From NCBI GenBank assembly GCA_964456985.1, contig CAYWDH010000006.1, positions 27,136-91,135 of the forward strand: DNA of 64,000 nucleotides. Direction: 5' to 3'. Below are positions 52,441-60,971 of this stretch, in pieces. This DNA comes from WJMT01 sp964456985 (GTDB taxonomy: Bacteria > Acidobacteriota > Aminicenantia > Aminicenantales > Aminicenantaceae). The position numbers and the translations under genes were made by a program. The notes under the pieces were generated by a model. It saw only the letters and a program-made list of their open reading frames with translations, had not been told where the DNA came from and ran no database searches. The stretch's first letter is position 1. The number at the start of each line of letters is the position of its first letter.

Positions 52441-53618
52441 GAGTCCTGATCGTACATAATTACTACAAAAACCGCGGGGGAGAAGCACGTACCCTGGAGA
52501 TTGACAAAAAGGCCCTGGAATCTCAAGGACACAAGGTATGTGTGTACAGCAGGGACAACAAAGAGATATCTGATTCACGCCTTATCCAGTTCTGCCAGCT
52601 TGCAGTCAATGTATTTTTTTCACTAAGGACATACAGAGAAGTCATAAAGCTCATCCGCCGTTTTTTGCCGGATGTGGTACATATCCATAATATTTTTCCC
52701 CTCATATCTCCTTCTGTATATTTTGCTGTGAAGAGGTGCCGTATACCTATAGTGCAGACCCTGCATAATTACCGGCTGGGATGCCCCAACGGATTGCTTT
52801 TGGACCCAAAAGGACATATCTGCGAGAAATGTCTCTCTGGAAATATCTTCCATGCTGTTCTGAAGAGATGCCTTAACGGAAATTTTTGGCAGAGTCTGGC
52901 TGTGGCTTTAAGCCTTGGTCTGCACAGGATGTTGCGCATGTTCCGTAAAGTTGATGTGTTTGTATCGCCAAGTCATTTTTTGAAAGAGAAGATGATGGAA
53001 GCCGGAATTCCCGAAGAAAAGATCCGTGTGAAGCCCCATTTTATAGATACTCTTGAATTGAGCTGTTCTCATACTTATGAACCCTATGCTGTATTCATGG
53101 GGAGGTTATCCAGAGAAAAAGGCGTGATGACTCTGCTTCAGCTTTTTAAGGAAAGAAAGAACTTGGGGCTTAAAATCATCGGAGAAGGGCCGCTTCTTGA
53201 TGAAGCCAGACGTTTTATAGATAAAAACGGGCTTTTGCATGTGGAATGTCTCGGTTACATAGCATCAGAGGAAAGGTTTGATATCTTAAAGAGAGCTGCT
53301 TTTCTGCTCTTTCCTTCTTTGTATTATGAAAATTTTCCCTATGTGCTTGTGGAAAGCCTGGCCCTGGGAGTTCCGGTGGTAGCTTTCTCGATCGGCGGAG
53401 TGCCTGAGATCATTGAGGATAAACAGAACGGGCTTCTTTGTTCTCCCAGTTTTATGGAAGATATGAACAATCAAATCGATAGGCTTTTAAGGGACTCTTC
53501 GCTTCTGGAAAAGATGCGGAAGCAAGCTAGAGAAAAAGCAGTCCTTATTTTTGGTGAGAAAAAGGGATATCAGAAGCTTCTGGATATTTACAGGTCTGTC
53601 AGGAGAGTTAGAGATTGA
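52437..53618 (+). CDS. GT4 family glycosyltransferase
   Basis: The 393-residue GT-B protein has VLIVHNYYKNRGGEARTLEI, VHIHNIFPLISPSVYFAVKR, FMGRLSREKGVMTLLQLFKE and YYENFPYVLVESLALGVPVV with complete E-x7-E. A Cys-rich insertion (GCPNGLLLDPKGHICEKCL) lies near residue 117, as seen in some WcaA-like GT4 enzymes with a zinc-like knuckle. It is coupled to the previous gene by GTGA. Confidence 0.9.
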   Translation: MRVLIVHNYYKNRGGEARTLEIDKKALESQGHKVCVYSRDNKEISDSRLIQFCQLAVNVFFSLRTYREVIKLIRRFLPDVVHIHNIFPLISPSVYFAVKRCRIPIVQTLHNYRLGCPNGLLLDPKGHICEKCLSGNIFHAVLKRCLNGNFWQSLAVALSLGLHRMLRMFRKVDVFVSPSHFLKEKMMEAGIPEEKIRVKPHFIDTLELSCSHTYEPYAVFMGRLSREKGVMTLLQLFKERKNLGLKIIGEGPLLDEARRFIDKNGLLHVECLGYIASEERFDILKRAAFLLFPSLYYENFPYVLVESLALGVPVVAFSIGGVPEIIEDKQNGLLCSPSFMEDMNNQIDRLLRDSSLLEKMRKQAREKAVLIFGEKKGYQKLLDIYRSVRRVRD

Positions 53619-53649
53619 ATTAAGAAAAGAAGTGGATAAAATACATATT

Positions 53650-54408
53650 ATGGATATAAAGACGTGCCATATACTCGGAGTGAAAGTGGATGCTGTCACA
53701 AAAAAACAGGCGGTTGCCTTAGCGGAATCCTTCATTGCTTCCGGCCAGAGCCATCAGGTGTGTGTTCCGAATGTCTGGTGCACTGTTTTAATGCAGAAAG
53801 ACAAGAAATTCAGGAAGATAACAAATCAGTCAAGCCTTTCCATTTCGGACGGGATGCCGTTGACATGGGTGTCTCGGTTTTATGGTTCTTATATTCCGGA
53901 GAGAGTGACCGGAACTGATTTTTTCCATGAGTGCGCCGGACTTGCCCAGAAAAAAGGATATAAGTTTTTTTTCATGGGATCCGGAAGGGATGTTCTTCAG
54001 GCTATCAAAAAGAACCTGAATCAACAATATCCTTCATTGGAAGTGGTGGGCACGTATTCCCCTCCGAGTGTTGAGAAATTCAGTGAAAAAGAGACACAAA
54101 AAATTATTTATTTAATCAATGCTGCCAAACCTCATTTTCTTTGGGTGGGATTGACAGCACCCAAACAGGAAAAATGGATATGGGAGAATCTCTACCGCCT
54201 TAAGGTCCCTGTGTGTGTGGGAGTGGGAGCTGTGTTTGATTTTATTTCCCGAAAAAAAAGGAGAGCTCCTCAACTCATGCAGAAAGCAGGCCTGGAATGG
54301 ATGTACCGTTTGTATAAGGAACCCTTCAGGTTGTGGAGGAGATATTTCATTGGAAATTTTCTGTTTGTATTATATGTGCTTCGGGATATTATCAAGAAGC
54401 ACATATAA
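53650..54408 (+). CDS. WecG/TagA/CpsF family (GT26) glycosyltransferase, no. 2
   Basis: The 252-residue protein has VCVPNVWCTVLMQKDKKFRK, LSISDGMPLTWVSRFYGSYI, FLWVGLTAPKQEKWIWENLY and AGLEWMYRLYKEPFRLWRRY, the GT26 pattern. The start is uncertain: ATG 53650 gives MDIKTCHILGVKVDAVT, the typical N-terminus, while a GTG at 53632 is possible. A longer frame from 53551 would overlap the previous gene by 68 bp. It is similar to the 45495 protein in all motifs. Confidence 0.9.
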   Translation: MDIKTCHILGVKVDAVTKKQAVALAESFIASGQSHQVCVPNVWCTVLMQKDKKFRKITNQSSLSISDGMPLTWVSRFYGSYIPERVTGTDFFHECAGLAQKKGYKFFFMGSGRDVLQAIKKNLNQQYPSLEVVGTYSPPSVEKFSEKETQKIIYLINAAKPHFLWVGLTAPKQEKWIWENLYRLKVPVCVGVGAVFDFISRKKRRAPQLMQKAGLEWMYRLYKEPFRLWRRYFIGNFLFVLYVLRDIIKKHI

Positions 54409-54477
54409 AAGGATCTTCTTTTTCTATATCTCTATTGACCCTGATGGTTTATCATGTCAGAATGATGAAGGAATCAG

Positions 54478-55014
54478 ATGATTATGGGAGACAGTAGACC
54501 GAAATCTGAGTTTAATGTAAAAATAAAACGAAAAAAAGGATTGTTATTAAAAGGGGAGTCTCTGAAATCCCTGCTCAAGGAAGTGTTGAGGAGAGGAAAA
54601 AAATTCAGATTCGAGACAAAAGGCTTCAGCATGCAGCCGTTCGTAAGAAATGGAGATGTTCTCACTCTGGCGCCTTTATCAGGCCGTGAGATCCAAATCG
54701 GGGATATTGTCGCCTGTGAGGAGCCTTTATCCGGGAAACTGATCGTTCATAGAGTGATCCGGAAAAGAGGAAATGAGTATCTCGTAAAAGGGGATAATTC
54801 CTATAAGGCGGATGGCTGTGTTCAGAGAGATTCGATTTATGGTTATGTTGTCAGGGTGGAGAGAAGGGGAAAGGCCGTTTCCTTTTCACTCGGCCCGGAG
54901 AAATACGTTATCGCATCCGTATCCAGGGATTTGATCGGAAGGCGGATTTTTTGTTATCTCTGGCATCTGGTTTGGCTTTTGCGGAGAGGATTTGTCAGAA
55001 AAGGTCACCTTTAG
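54478..55014 (+). CDS. S24/S26-type signal-peptidase-like protein
   Basis: The 178-residue protein has FETKGFSMQPFVRNGDVLTL with the nucleophilic Ser, IGDIVACEEPLSGKLIVHRV and YLVKGDNSYKADGCV, the LexA/SipW-like peptidase layout. The HRV resembles the His of the Ser-His type signal peptidases; a Lys general base of the bacterial type cannot be assigned surely. A hydrophobic patch with charges is at the C-terminus (RIFCYLWHLVWLLRRGF) rather than the usual N-terminal anchor. Such proteins occur beside PqqD/NTP_transf_5/HprK-like genes in other polysaccharide loci, so it may act with the genes at 2.3-5.6 kb. Confidence 0.78.
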   Translation: MIMGDSRPKSEFNVKIKRKKGLLLKGESLKSLLKEVLRRGKKFRFETKGFSMQPFVRNGDVLTLAPLSGREIQIGDIVACEEPLSGKLIVHRVIRKRGNEYLVKGDNSYKADGCVQRDSIYGYVVRVERRGKAVSFSLGPEKYVIASVSRDLIGRRIFCYLWHLVWLLRRGFVRKGHL

Positions 55015-55339
55015 GGGTTAAGCATAAGGGTGTAATATCACCCTGAAATTCATCTGGTATGAGTATTTAATTTGTTTTAAAATACGGGCATAATCATAAC
55101 CGTTCCATTTTAAAGAGGAAGAATTGTTGAGAGATGACCCATAATTAACGACTTTTTTAGTGAATCGCAGCAGTTCTGTATCTGTTTTTCCGGGCAAATG
55201 GAATAAAGAGACCGATTCGGTCCTTATGGATATACTGGAATTAATGAAAACTGAATCAGAGAAGTAAAAATTCCCACCGGCGGTAGCCCGCCAAAGCAAT
55301 ATTGTTAAATTGAAATAATAGATATTGGTGGGGTAAATC
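55015..55339. other. Gene-poor gap, 325 bp
   Basis: No convincing gene. A minus-strand open frame of 107 codons covers it but has no ribosome site or recognised motif; its C-terminal part might be a decayed fragment. The motif CCGGCGGTAGCCCGCC near 55277-55292 resembles GGCGGTAGCC at 9169. The right end carries a GGTGGGG site before the next ATG. Confidence 0.4.
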
Positions 55340-56071
55340 ATGTTTGATAAATTTAAAAAATATCTTGCTTCTCCATTTCAAAATGCTGCCCACATAAATA
55401 GAGGTGTGATGCGGGATTATCTTCGACCATTAAAGGGAAAATTTCTTGAATTGGGCCCGGGCAATACACCTTTGCTTAAAAACTTGAATCATGTCAAAGC
55501 TAAAAACAAGTATGTTATTGAATTTAAAGAAGTTTCCTCATACTGTCATAAACTTGGATACACATGCTTGGATCAGGATATGGGGAAAGAGAAATGGAAC
55601 CTTAAGGATAACTCAATAGATGTTGTGGTTGGTTCGCAGTGTCTGGAGCATATTCCTGATACAGACCATGTTATTTCTGAGGCGCATCGTGTATTAAAAC
55701 CAGGAGGGCTTTTGCTTCTTTCAGTCCCGAATCAAGCCGCCTTAGCCTATATATTGATGATGCTATTTACTATAAATCCCCCTATGAACATGGTGTCAGA
55801 TAAATACTATGGTTTAGGAAACGTTCTCTCAACAAGGCGATGGGAGAAATCAGCAGAGTACGAGACAAAAGGCCACGGTCATTTAAGGCTGTTTGCAACC
55901 AGAGCCATGAATGACCTGCTGAGAATATACGGATTTAAAGTTATCAGTAATCATGGGGGGACATGGGGGATTCCTTTTGCAGGGAAATTTTTAGCTAAAA
56001 TATTTCCTTACTATGGACTTTTTACAATTGTTCTGGCAAAAAAAGTAACTGTTAAGCAATGGAAAATTTAG
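55340..56071 (+). CDS. Class I SAM-dependent methyltransferase
   Basis: The 243-residue protein has LKGKFLELGPGNTPLLKNLN (motif I), DVVVGSQCLEHIPDTDHVIS and AHRVLKPGGLLLLSVPNQAA, the Methyltransf_11 layout. It likely methylates a sugar or acts on the polymer end. It overlaps the flippase gene by 13 bases and opens the fourth transferase module. Confidence 0.87.
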   Translation: MFDKFKKYLASPFQNAAHINRGVMRDYLRPLKGKFLELGPGNTPLLKNLNHVKAKNKYVIEFKEVSSYCHKLGYTCLDQDMGKEKWNLKDNSIDVVVGSQCLEHIPDTDHVISEAHRVLKPGGLLLLSVPNQAALAYILMMLFTINPPMNMVSDKYYGLGNVLSTRRWEKSAEYETKGHGHLRLFATRAMNDLLRIYGFKVISNHGGTWGIPFAGKFLAKIFPYYGLFTIVLAKKVTVKQWKI

Positions 56072-57513
56072 GCACTCGGGTAGCACGAAGTGGTGCATGG
56101 GTATTTGGCATGCGCTTTGTGCATCAGTTATTTTATCTTGGCAGGCTTGTCATCTTGGCACGGCTTTTAGCGCCCAAGGATTTCGGTCTAATGGGGATTG
56201 CGCTTCTCACATTGATGACCTTGGAGACATTTTCTCAGACCGGATTTCGAGAAGCTTTGATCCAAAAAAAGGAAAACACAAAGGATTATCTAGATGCAGC
56301 CTGGACCATTCTTGTGATAAGAGGGATTATTCTTTTCAGCCTAATTATATTGGTTGCACCACTAGTAGCCAAATTTTTCGAAACACCTCAGGCAACAAGA
56401 ATTGTTCAATTGATCGGATTAGCGAGTCTCATTACAGCTTTTACAAATGTTGGAGTGGTGTATTTTCAAAAAGAGCTTGAGTTTAATAAGCAGTTCATAT
56501 ACATCACAGCAGGAACCGTCACTGATTTTGTTGTGGCTGTTACCACTGCCATTATAATGCGGAGTGTGTGGGCGCTTTTGTTCGGACTAATAGCTGGAAA
56601 AATCGCTCAGGTTATAGCAAGTTACATCATCCATCCATATAAACCCAAAATCAGTTCTAACTTCCATAAGGCAGGGGAACTTTTTTCTTATGGAAAGTGG
56701 ATTTTGGGTTCTGCGGTATTGGTTTTTCTCATTACACAGGGGGATGATTTGTTAGTCGGAAAAGTATTGGGTGCAACACTTCTGGGTTTTTATCAACTCG
56801 CTTATAAAATATCGAATGCTCCGGCAACTGAAATATCAACGCTTATATCTCAGGTTACTCTGCCCGCTTATACGAAAATTCAGGATAACCTTTCCAAATT
56901 AAAAGAGTCTTATTTAAAAGTTCTGAGATTCACTTCGTTCCTCATCTTCCCCCTTACAGGACTTATATTTGCTTTATCTCCTGAATTTATCCGAATATTT
57001 CTTGGAGAAAAATGGTTGCCTATGGTTCCTGCAATGCAGGCATTGGTATTGGCAGGTCTTCTCAGGGCCATTATTTCCACAACAGTCCCCCTTTTTTACA
57101 GTGTAGGAAAGCCGAGAATAGAGACAAGATGTCAGGTCATACGATTTATCATTCTTGCGGTTTGTATCTATCCCTTAATAATCAAGTCTGGATTAGTTGG
57201 AGCTTCTCTCGCGGTTATTCTTAGCGTCCTGATATCCGGAGTGTTTTTTGCTTTCTATGTTATCAAGCTGCTTTCTGTTTCATCCAAAGCATTTTTAAAG
57301 GAACTTGGAATCCCCTTATTCAATACTATTGTTTTTGTTTTGCTTATTTTTTGGGCAAAATCAGTTTTTTTTATTGGGATTTGGAAATTGATCGTTATTA
57401 GCCTGGGGGGACTTATTCTTTATCTGTTAGTGGCCCTTATTTTTGATAAGATGTTTCATTATAGCATATATCCCGTGATTAAAGAGAACATAATGTTTTT
57501 ACAGAGAAAATGA
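56059..57513 (+). CDS. Wzx-type polysaccharide flippase (WzxC-like), no. 4
   Basis: The 484-residue protein has about fourteen membrane helices and the Polysacc_synt_3-like N-terminus LVILARLLAPKDFGLMGIAL followed by FSQTGFREALIQKKENTKDY, as in WzxC/lipopolysaccharide flippases. It would flip the lipid-linked unit of the last module and pair with the polymerase at 60972. It overlaps the preceding methyltransferase gene. Confidence 0.9.
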   Translation: MENLGTRVARSGAWVFGMRFVHQLFYLGRLVILARLLAPKDFGLMGIALLTLMTLETFSQTGFREALIQKKENTKDYLDAAWTILVIRGIILFSLIILVAPLVAKFFETPQATRIVQLIGLASLITAFTNVGVVYFQKELEFNKQFIYITAGTVTDFVVAVTTAIIMRSVWALLFGLIAGKIAQVIASYIIHPYKPKISSNFHKAGELFSYGKWILGSAVLVFLITQGDDLLVGKVLGATLLGFYQLAYKISNAPATEISTLISQVTLPAYTKIQDNLSKLKESYLKVLRFTSFLIFPLTGLIFALSPEFIRIFLGEKWLPMVPAMQALVLAGLLRAIISTTVPLFYSVGKPRIETRCQVIRFIILAVCIYPLIIKSGLVGASLAVILSVLISGVFFAFYVIKLLSVSSKAFLKELGIPLFNTIVFVLLIFWAKSVFFIGIWKLIVISLGGLILYLLVALIFDKMFHYSIYPVIKENIMFLQRK

Positions 57514-57532
57514 TAAATGGTGGTGAATTAAA

Positions 57533-58474
57533 ATGAAAAATGGGAAAGTGACTGTATCTGTCATTTTCCCCGTTTTTAACGGAGAGAGATTCATTTCTCA
57601 GGCAGTTCGGTCAGTTCTAAACCAGTCTTTCAAAGATATTGAATTGATTATTATTGATGATGCTTCCACTGATAGTACAGTCAAAGTGGTCCGCAAGTTT
57701 GAAGACTCCAGAATCAAATTATATGAACTTAAAATAAATAAGGGACCAGGTGCAGCTAGAAACATAGGTATACAAGCGGCAAGAGGCAGGTGGGTCGCTT
57801 TCATTGATGCAGATGATTATTGGCATAAAGAGAGACTTAAGATATTATTGGCGGTCGCTGATAAACACCCTCGCACTTTTATAGGAAGTGATATACTTGT
57901 GTGTTTTAATGGAAAAAATGATAAGTTATTACCATGGGAATCATTACTCAGAAAACAAAGATTAAATGCTGAATTTATTTCTTTTCCTGAGGCAACGGAT
58001 TTAGTAAAAAGCGGATTGGATATAAAGCCAATGATTCCTATGCAGATTCTTCGAAAAAATTATATAAAGTTTAACGAAAAATTCGGAGGTGCTGAGTGGC
58101 TGGAATTTATATTATCTTTATATAAAGCTGGATTGTATCTTTTAGTTGTGAATAAACCTCTCTATTATTACCGGATAACGCCAGGTTCTCTATCATCCAG
58201 TTATCGTGCAATACTAAATGAATTGGAAATGTCTAAGCATTTATTATCTTTAAAGTGGCTTAATGAATCTGTTAAAAAGAGCCTTCGTGAAAAAAGAAAA
58301 ATTTTAAAATACAGACTTTTAACCACCTCCTTAAGGGAGAAGCGGTGGAGTGAGGCTCTGCATCATACATTAGAAACCCCAAATAGTTTTTTATATACGC
58401 TACAGAGATATCCGCAATATCTTTTAAAGAATTATCGAGTTCTCTTTCTTTATAAAAAGCTATTGAATAAATAA
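57533..58474 (+). CDS. GT2 family glycosyltransferase
   Basis: The 313-residue GT-A protein has VSVIFPVFNGERFISQAVRS, IELIIIDDASTDSTVKVVRK, GPGAARNIGIQAARGRWVAF and IDADDYWHKERL (D-A-D-D). It is a sugar transferase. It lies 19 bp after the flippase gene and is more AT-rich at its 3' end. Confidence 0.9.
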   Translation: MKNGKVTVSVIFPVFNGERFISQAVRSVLNQSFKDIELIIIDDASTDSTVKVVRKFEDSRIKLYELKINKGPGAARNIGIQAARGRWVAFIDADDYWHKERLKILLAVADKHPRTFIGSDILVCFNGKNDKLLPWESLLRKQRLNAEFISFPEATDLVKSGLDIKPMIPMQILRKNYIKFNEKFGGAEWLEFILSLYKAGLYLLVVNKPLYYYRITPGSLSSSYRAILNELEMSKHLLSLKWLNESVKKSLREKRKILKYRLLTTSLREKRWSEALHHTLETPNSFLYTLQRYPQYLLKNYRVLFLYKKLLNK

Positions 58475-58514
58475 AAAGAGAAAGTACTTTTAACCTAAAT
58501 ATAAATATCGAAGA

Positions 58515-59675
58515 ATGAAAGAAATTTTGATCTCCTTCTATGAAACTTTTCCTCCGGAAAGTGGAGCTGCTAATGTTTCTTATCATTTGGCAAAATTTCT
58601 GCCAGGAGAAAAGCATCTCATTCAAATCAACCACCAACTATCCAGGAAAAAAAAGGGGAAAAAATTAGAAGATGGAGTTGACTTGATTGATATAAGGATC
58701 ATTTCAAAGAATAAAATTTTAAAATTTTTTAAAATTTTCTTTTCTATTTACTTTATTCTAAAAAAGATAAAAGAAATAAATCCGGATGTGGTCATTTTCG
58801 AAGGGGCATCCTGGACTTTTTATTATTTCATACTGGCCAAATTCATTAACTTGATGAACCTTGATTTCATGACTATTTACCATTCGCATAATGTAGAGTA
58901 TCTATTAAGGAAAGAAAAGAACATCTGGCCAGTTGTTCTTATAACTAAACACTCAGAAAAATGGCTGATGAGACATGCGGACATGAGTACAGCCGTCTCC
59001 CAAAAAGATGCGGATTTGTTTAAAAGACTTTATGGAGCGGAGCCTGTATTGGTGCCAAATGGAGTGGATATAGGAAGTTTTACTGAAGTTAGCAAAGACC
59101 GTATAGAGAAAATTAAGCGTGAGTATGGTTTAGAGGGGAAATTGGTGCTTTTTATAGGGCTCGCCGGATACAAGCCTACTGTGGAGGCACTGGATTTTTT
59201 AGTAAACAAAGTGTTTCCCAAAATATTATCAAAAGAAAAAAGCGTAAAACTGGCTGTTTTAGGAGGGAAAACGCATTTTGATAAGGAGTTTATAATCAAT
59301 CCGGGAGTGATACCTTATAAAGAAGTCCCTGTTTTTATTAAAGCCTGTAATGTGTGTGTCGCCCCGATATTTTCAGGATCAGGAACAAGGTTAAAGATTC
59401 TGGAGTATATGGCTGCTGGAAAGCCAGTTGTTTCAACAACCAAAGGAGCCGAAGGTCTGGATGTTTTATACGGTAAAGATATAATAATCGCTGATGATGA
59501 AACTGAGTTTGCTGATTCAGTTCTTGATTTATTAGCCCACACTCAAAAAGCAAATGATATTGGTTTAAATGGGAAGAAACTAGTAGAGGTACGATATTCT
59601 TGGGAAAAAATCATTAAAAATTTTCTAGTTGATATTAAAGAATTGTTTCCTCGATTCATAAAGAATGATAATTAG
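58515..59675 (+). CDS. GT4 family glycosyltransferase
   Basis: The 386-residue GT-B protein has FYETFPPESGAANVSYHLAK, TIYHSHNVEYLLRKEKN, VLFIGLAGYKPTVEALDFLV and PIFSGSGTRLKILEYMAAGK, the GT4 donor site of the subgroup with SGSGTRLK. It would add a sugar. A short dispersed repeat (F4) follows its stop. Confidence 0.88.
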   Translation: MKEILISFYETFPPESGAANVSYHLAKFLPGEKHLIQINHQLSRKKKGKKLEDGVDLIDIRIISKNKILKFFKIFFSIYFILKKIKEINPDVVIFEGASWTFYYFILAKFINLMNLDFMTIYHSHNVEYLLRKEKNIWPVVLITKHSEKWLMRHADMSTAVSQKDADLFKRLYGAEPVLVPNGVDIGSFTEVSKDRIEKIKREYGLEGKLVLFIGLAGYKPTVEALDFLVNKVFPKILSKEKSVKLAVLGGKTHFDKEFIINPGVIPYKEVPVFIKACNVCVAPIFSGSGTRLKILEYMAAGKPVVSTTKGAEGLDVLYGKDIIIADDETEFADSVLDLLAHTQKANDIGLNGKKLVEVRYSWEKIIKNFLVDIKELFPRFIKNDN

Positions 59676-59682
59676 GATAATG

Positions 59683-59719
59683 GAGATTATCGCGCTTCTT
59701 TCAGAAGCCCGCAATAACA
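59683..59719 (+). repeat. Short dispersed repeat, copy F4
   Basis: It reads GAGATTATCGCGCTTC then TTTCAGAAGCCCGCAATAACA, matching the repeat family at 9188 (minus strand), 9239 and 63851. It lies in the short gap between two GT4 genes. Confidence 0.55.
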
Positions 59720-59729
59720 GAAAAGGCAA

Positions 59730-60965
59730 ATGAAAGTTCTTATTTCAGCCTATGCCTTTAATCCCATAGGTTCCATGCAGCTTCATCCGGGAGAAGACCT
59801 CGTAGGATGGAGGCTGGTTCAGCAGATCAATAAACGTCATGACCTCTGGATCCTCACACACGGATACAACCGTGAAGCGGTTATGGAGGAGATGGCCAGA
59901 GGAGAGCTTGAGGGAGCCAAGGTCATTTTTGTCAATCTGTCCTTGCTGAAGAATATTCTCTATAAGGTCGGATTCGGAGAGCGTATCTATTATTACATCT
60001 GGCAGTTCGCTGCATGGAGAAAGGCCAGGCGTCTTCATAAAAAAATTAGATTCGATCTGGCCCATCAGGTGACATTCGGCAATGACTGGATCCCCAGTTT
60101 TATAGGAGCGTTCCTTCCGGTTCCTTTTATTTGGGGCCCGGTGGGAGGAGGTCAGACCGTTCCCAAAGAACTTTTAAAGGAGTTCAGTTTTTACGGAAGG
60201 TTTGCTGAAAAGGGCAGAGTGGCAGCGCAGTGGTTGGGACGAAGACTCTGGACAAGGAGACGATTGGTCAGAAAAGCCAAAGCGATATTAGTCTGTAATA
60301 AAGAGACGAAAGAAAAAATTCCTGAGAAGTTTCATAAAAAAGTTTATTATTTTCCAGTAAACGGCATCAATAAGAAAGAGATAGGGCCTGTTCCAAAAAA
60401 AAAAGAAGAGTCAAAGGAATTTTTAGTGCTTACAGCAGGAAGATTGCACAGGTTAAAGGCGTTTGATATGGCTCTGCAAGCCTTTTATCTTTTCTGTCAG
60501 GAAAATCAAAACACTGTGTTTGAAATAGTAGGCAGCGGCCCTGAGAAAAAGAATCTTGAGGCTCTCATAGAAAGGTTTGATCTTAAATACAGAGTGAAAA
60601 TAACTTCATGGATGGAAAGAAAAAAGCTTTTTGGCCTGATGCGGAAGTGTGATGTGTTTCTTTTTCCTAGTCTTCGCGACGGAGGCGGTGCGGTTGTGGT
60701 TGAGGCAATGGCCCAGGGTAAACCAGTGGTGTGTGTGGATACAGCCGGTCCTGGTTTTCACATTAGAAAAGAGTGGGGCATCAGAGTCGAACCAAGGACA
60801 AAAGAGATGCTGGTCAACGAACTAGCGCTGGCTCTGGAGACTTTGTATAAGAATGAGCCTTTGCGAAGAAAGATGGGAAAAGCGGCAAGGAGAAGGGCCA
60901 AAGACTATTATGTGTGGGAGGAGTTGGGCAAGAGGATGGAAGAGATATACCAGAAAGTGAGATAA
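59730..60965 (+). CDS. GT4 family glycosyltransferase
   Basis: The 411-residue GT-B protein has VLISAYAFNPIGSMQLHPGE, FIWGPVGGGQTVPKELLKEF, VLTAGRLHRLKAFDMALQAF, VGSGPEKKNLEALI and LRDGGGAVVVEAMAQGKPVV, a GT4 donor site in which the first Glu of E-x7-E is Asp. It is followed by a polymerase gene after six bases. Confidence 0.87.
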   Translation: MKVLISAYAFNPIGSMQLHPGEDLVGWRLVQQINKRHDLWILTHGYNREAVMEEMARGELEGAKVIFVNLSLLKNILYKVGFGERIYYYIWQFAAWRKARRLHKKIRFDLAHQVTFGNDWIPSFIGAFLPVPFIWGPVGGGQTVPKELLKEFSFYGRFAEKGRVAAQWLGRRLWTRRRLVRKAKAILVCNKETKEKIPEKFHKKVYYFPVNGINKKEIGPVPKKKEESKEFLVLTAGRLHRLKAFDMALQAFYLFCQENQNTVFEIVGSGPEKKNLEALIERFDLKYRVKITSWMERKKLFGLMRKCDVFLFPSLRDGGGAVVVEAMAQGKPVVCVDTAGPGFHIRKEWGIRVEPRTKEMLVNELALALETLYKNEPLRRKMGKAARRRAKDYYVWEELGKRMEEIYQKVR

Positions 60966-60971
60966 GATACA

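Noticed and set aside
55018..55341. Minus-strand frame of 107 codons in the gap before the 55340 methyltransferase
   Set aside because: No recognised domain, no ribosome site, poor composition; kept only as a note that a decayed fragment is possible.
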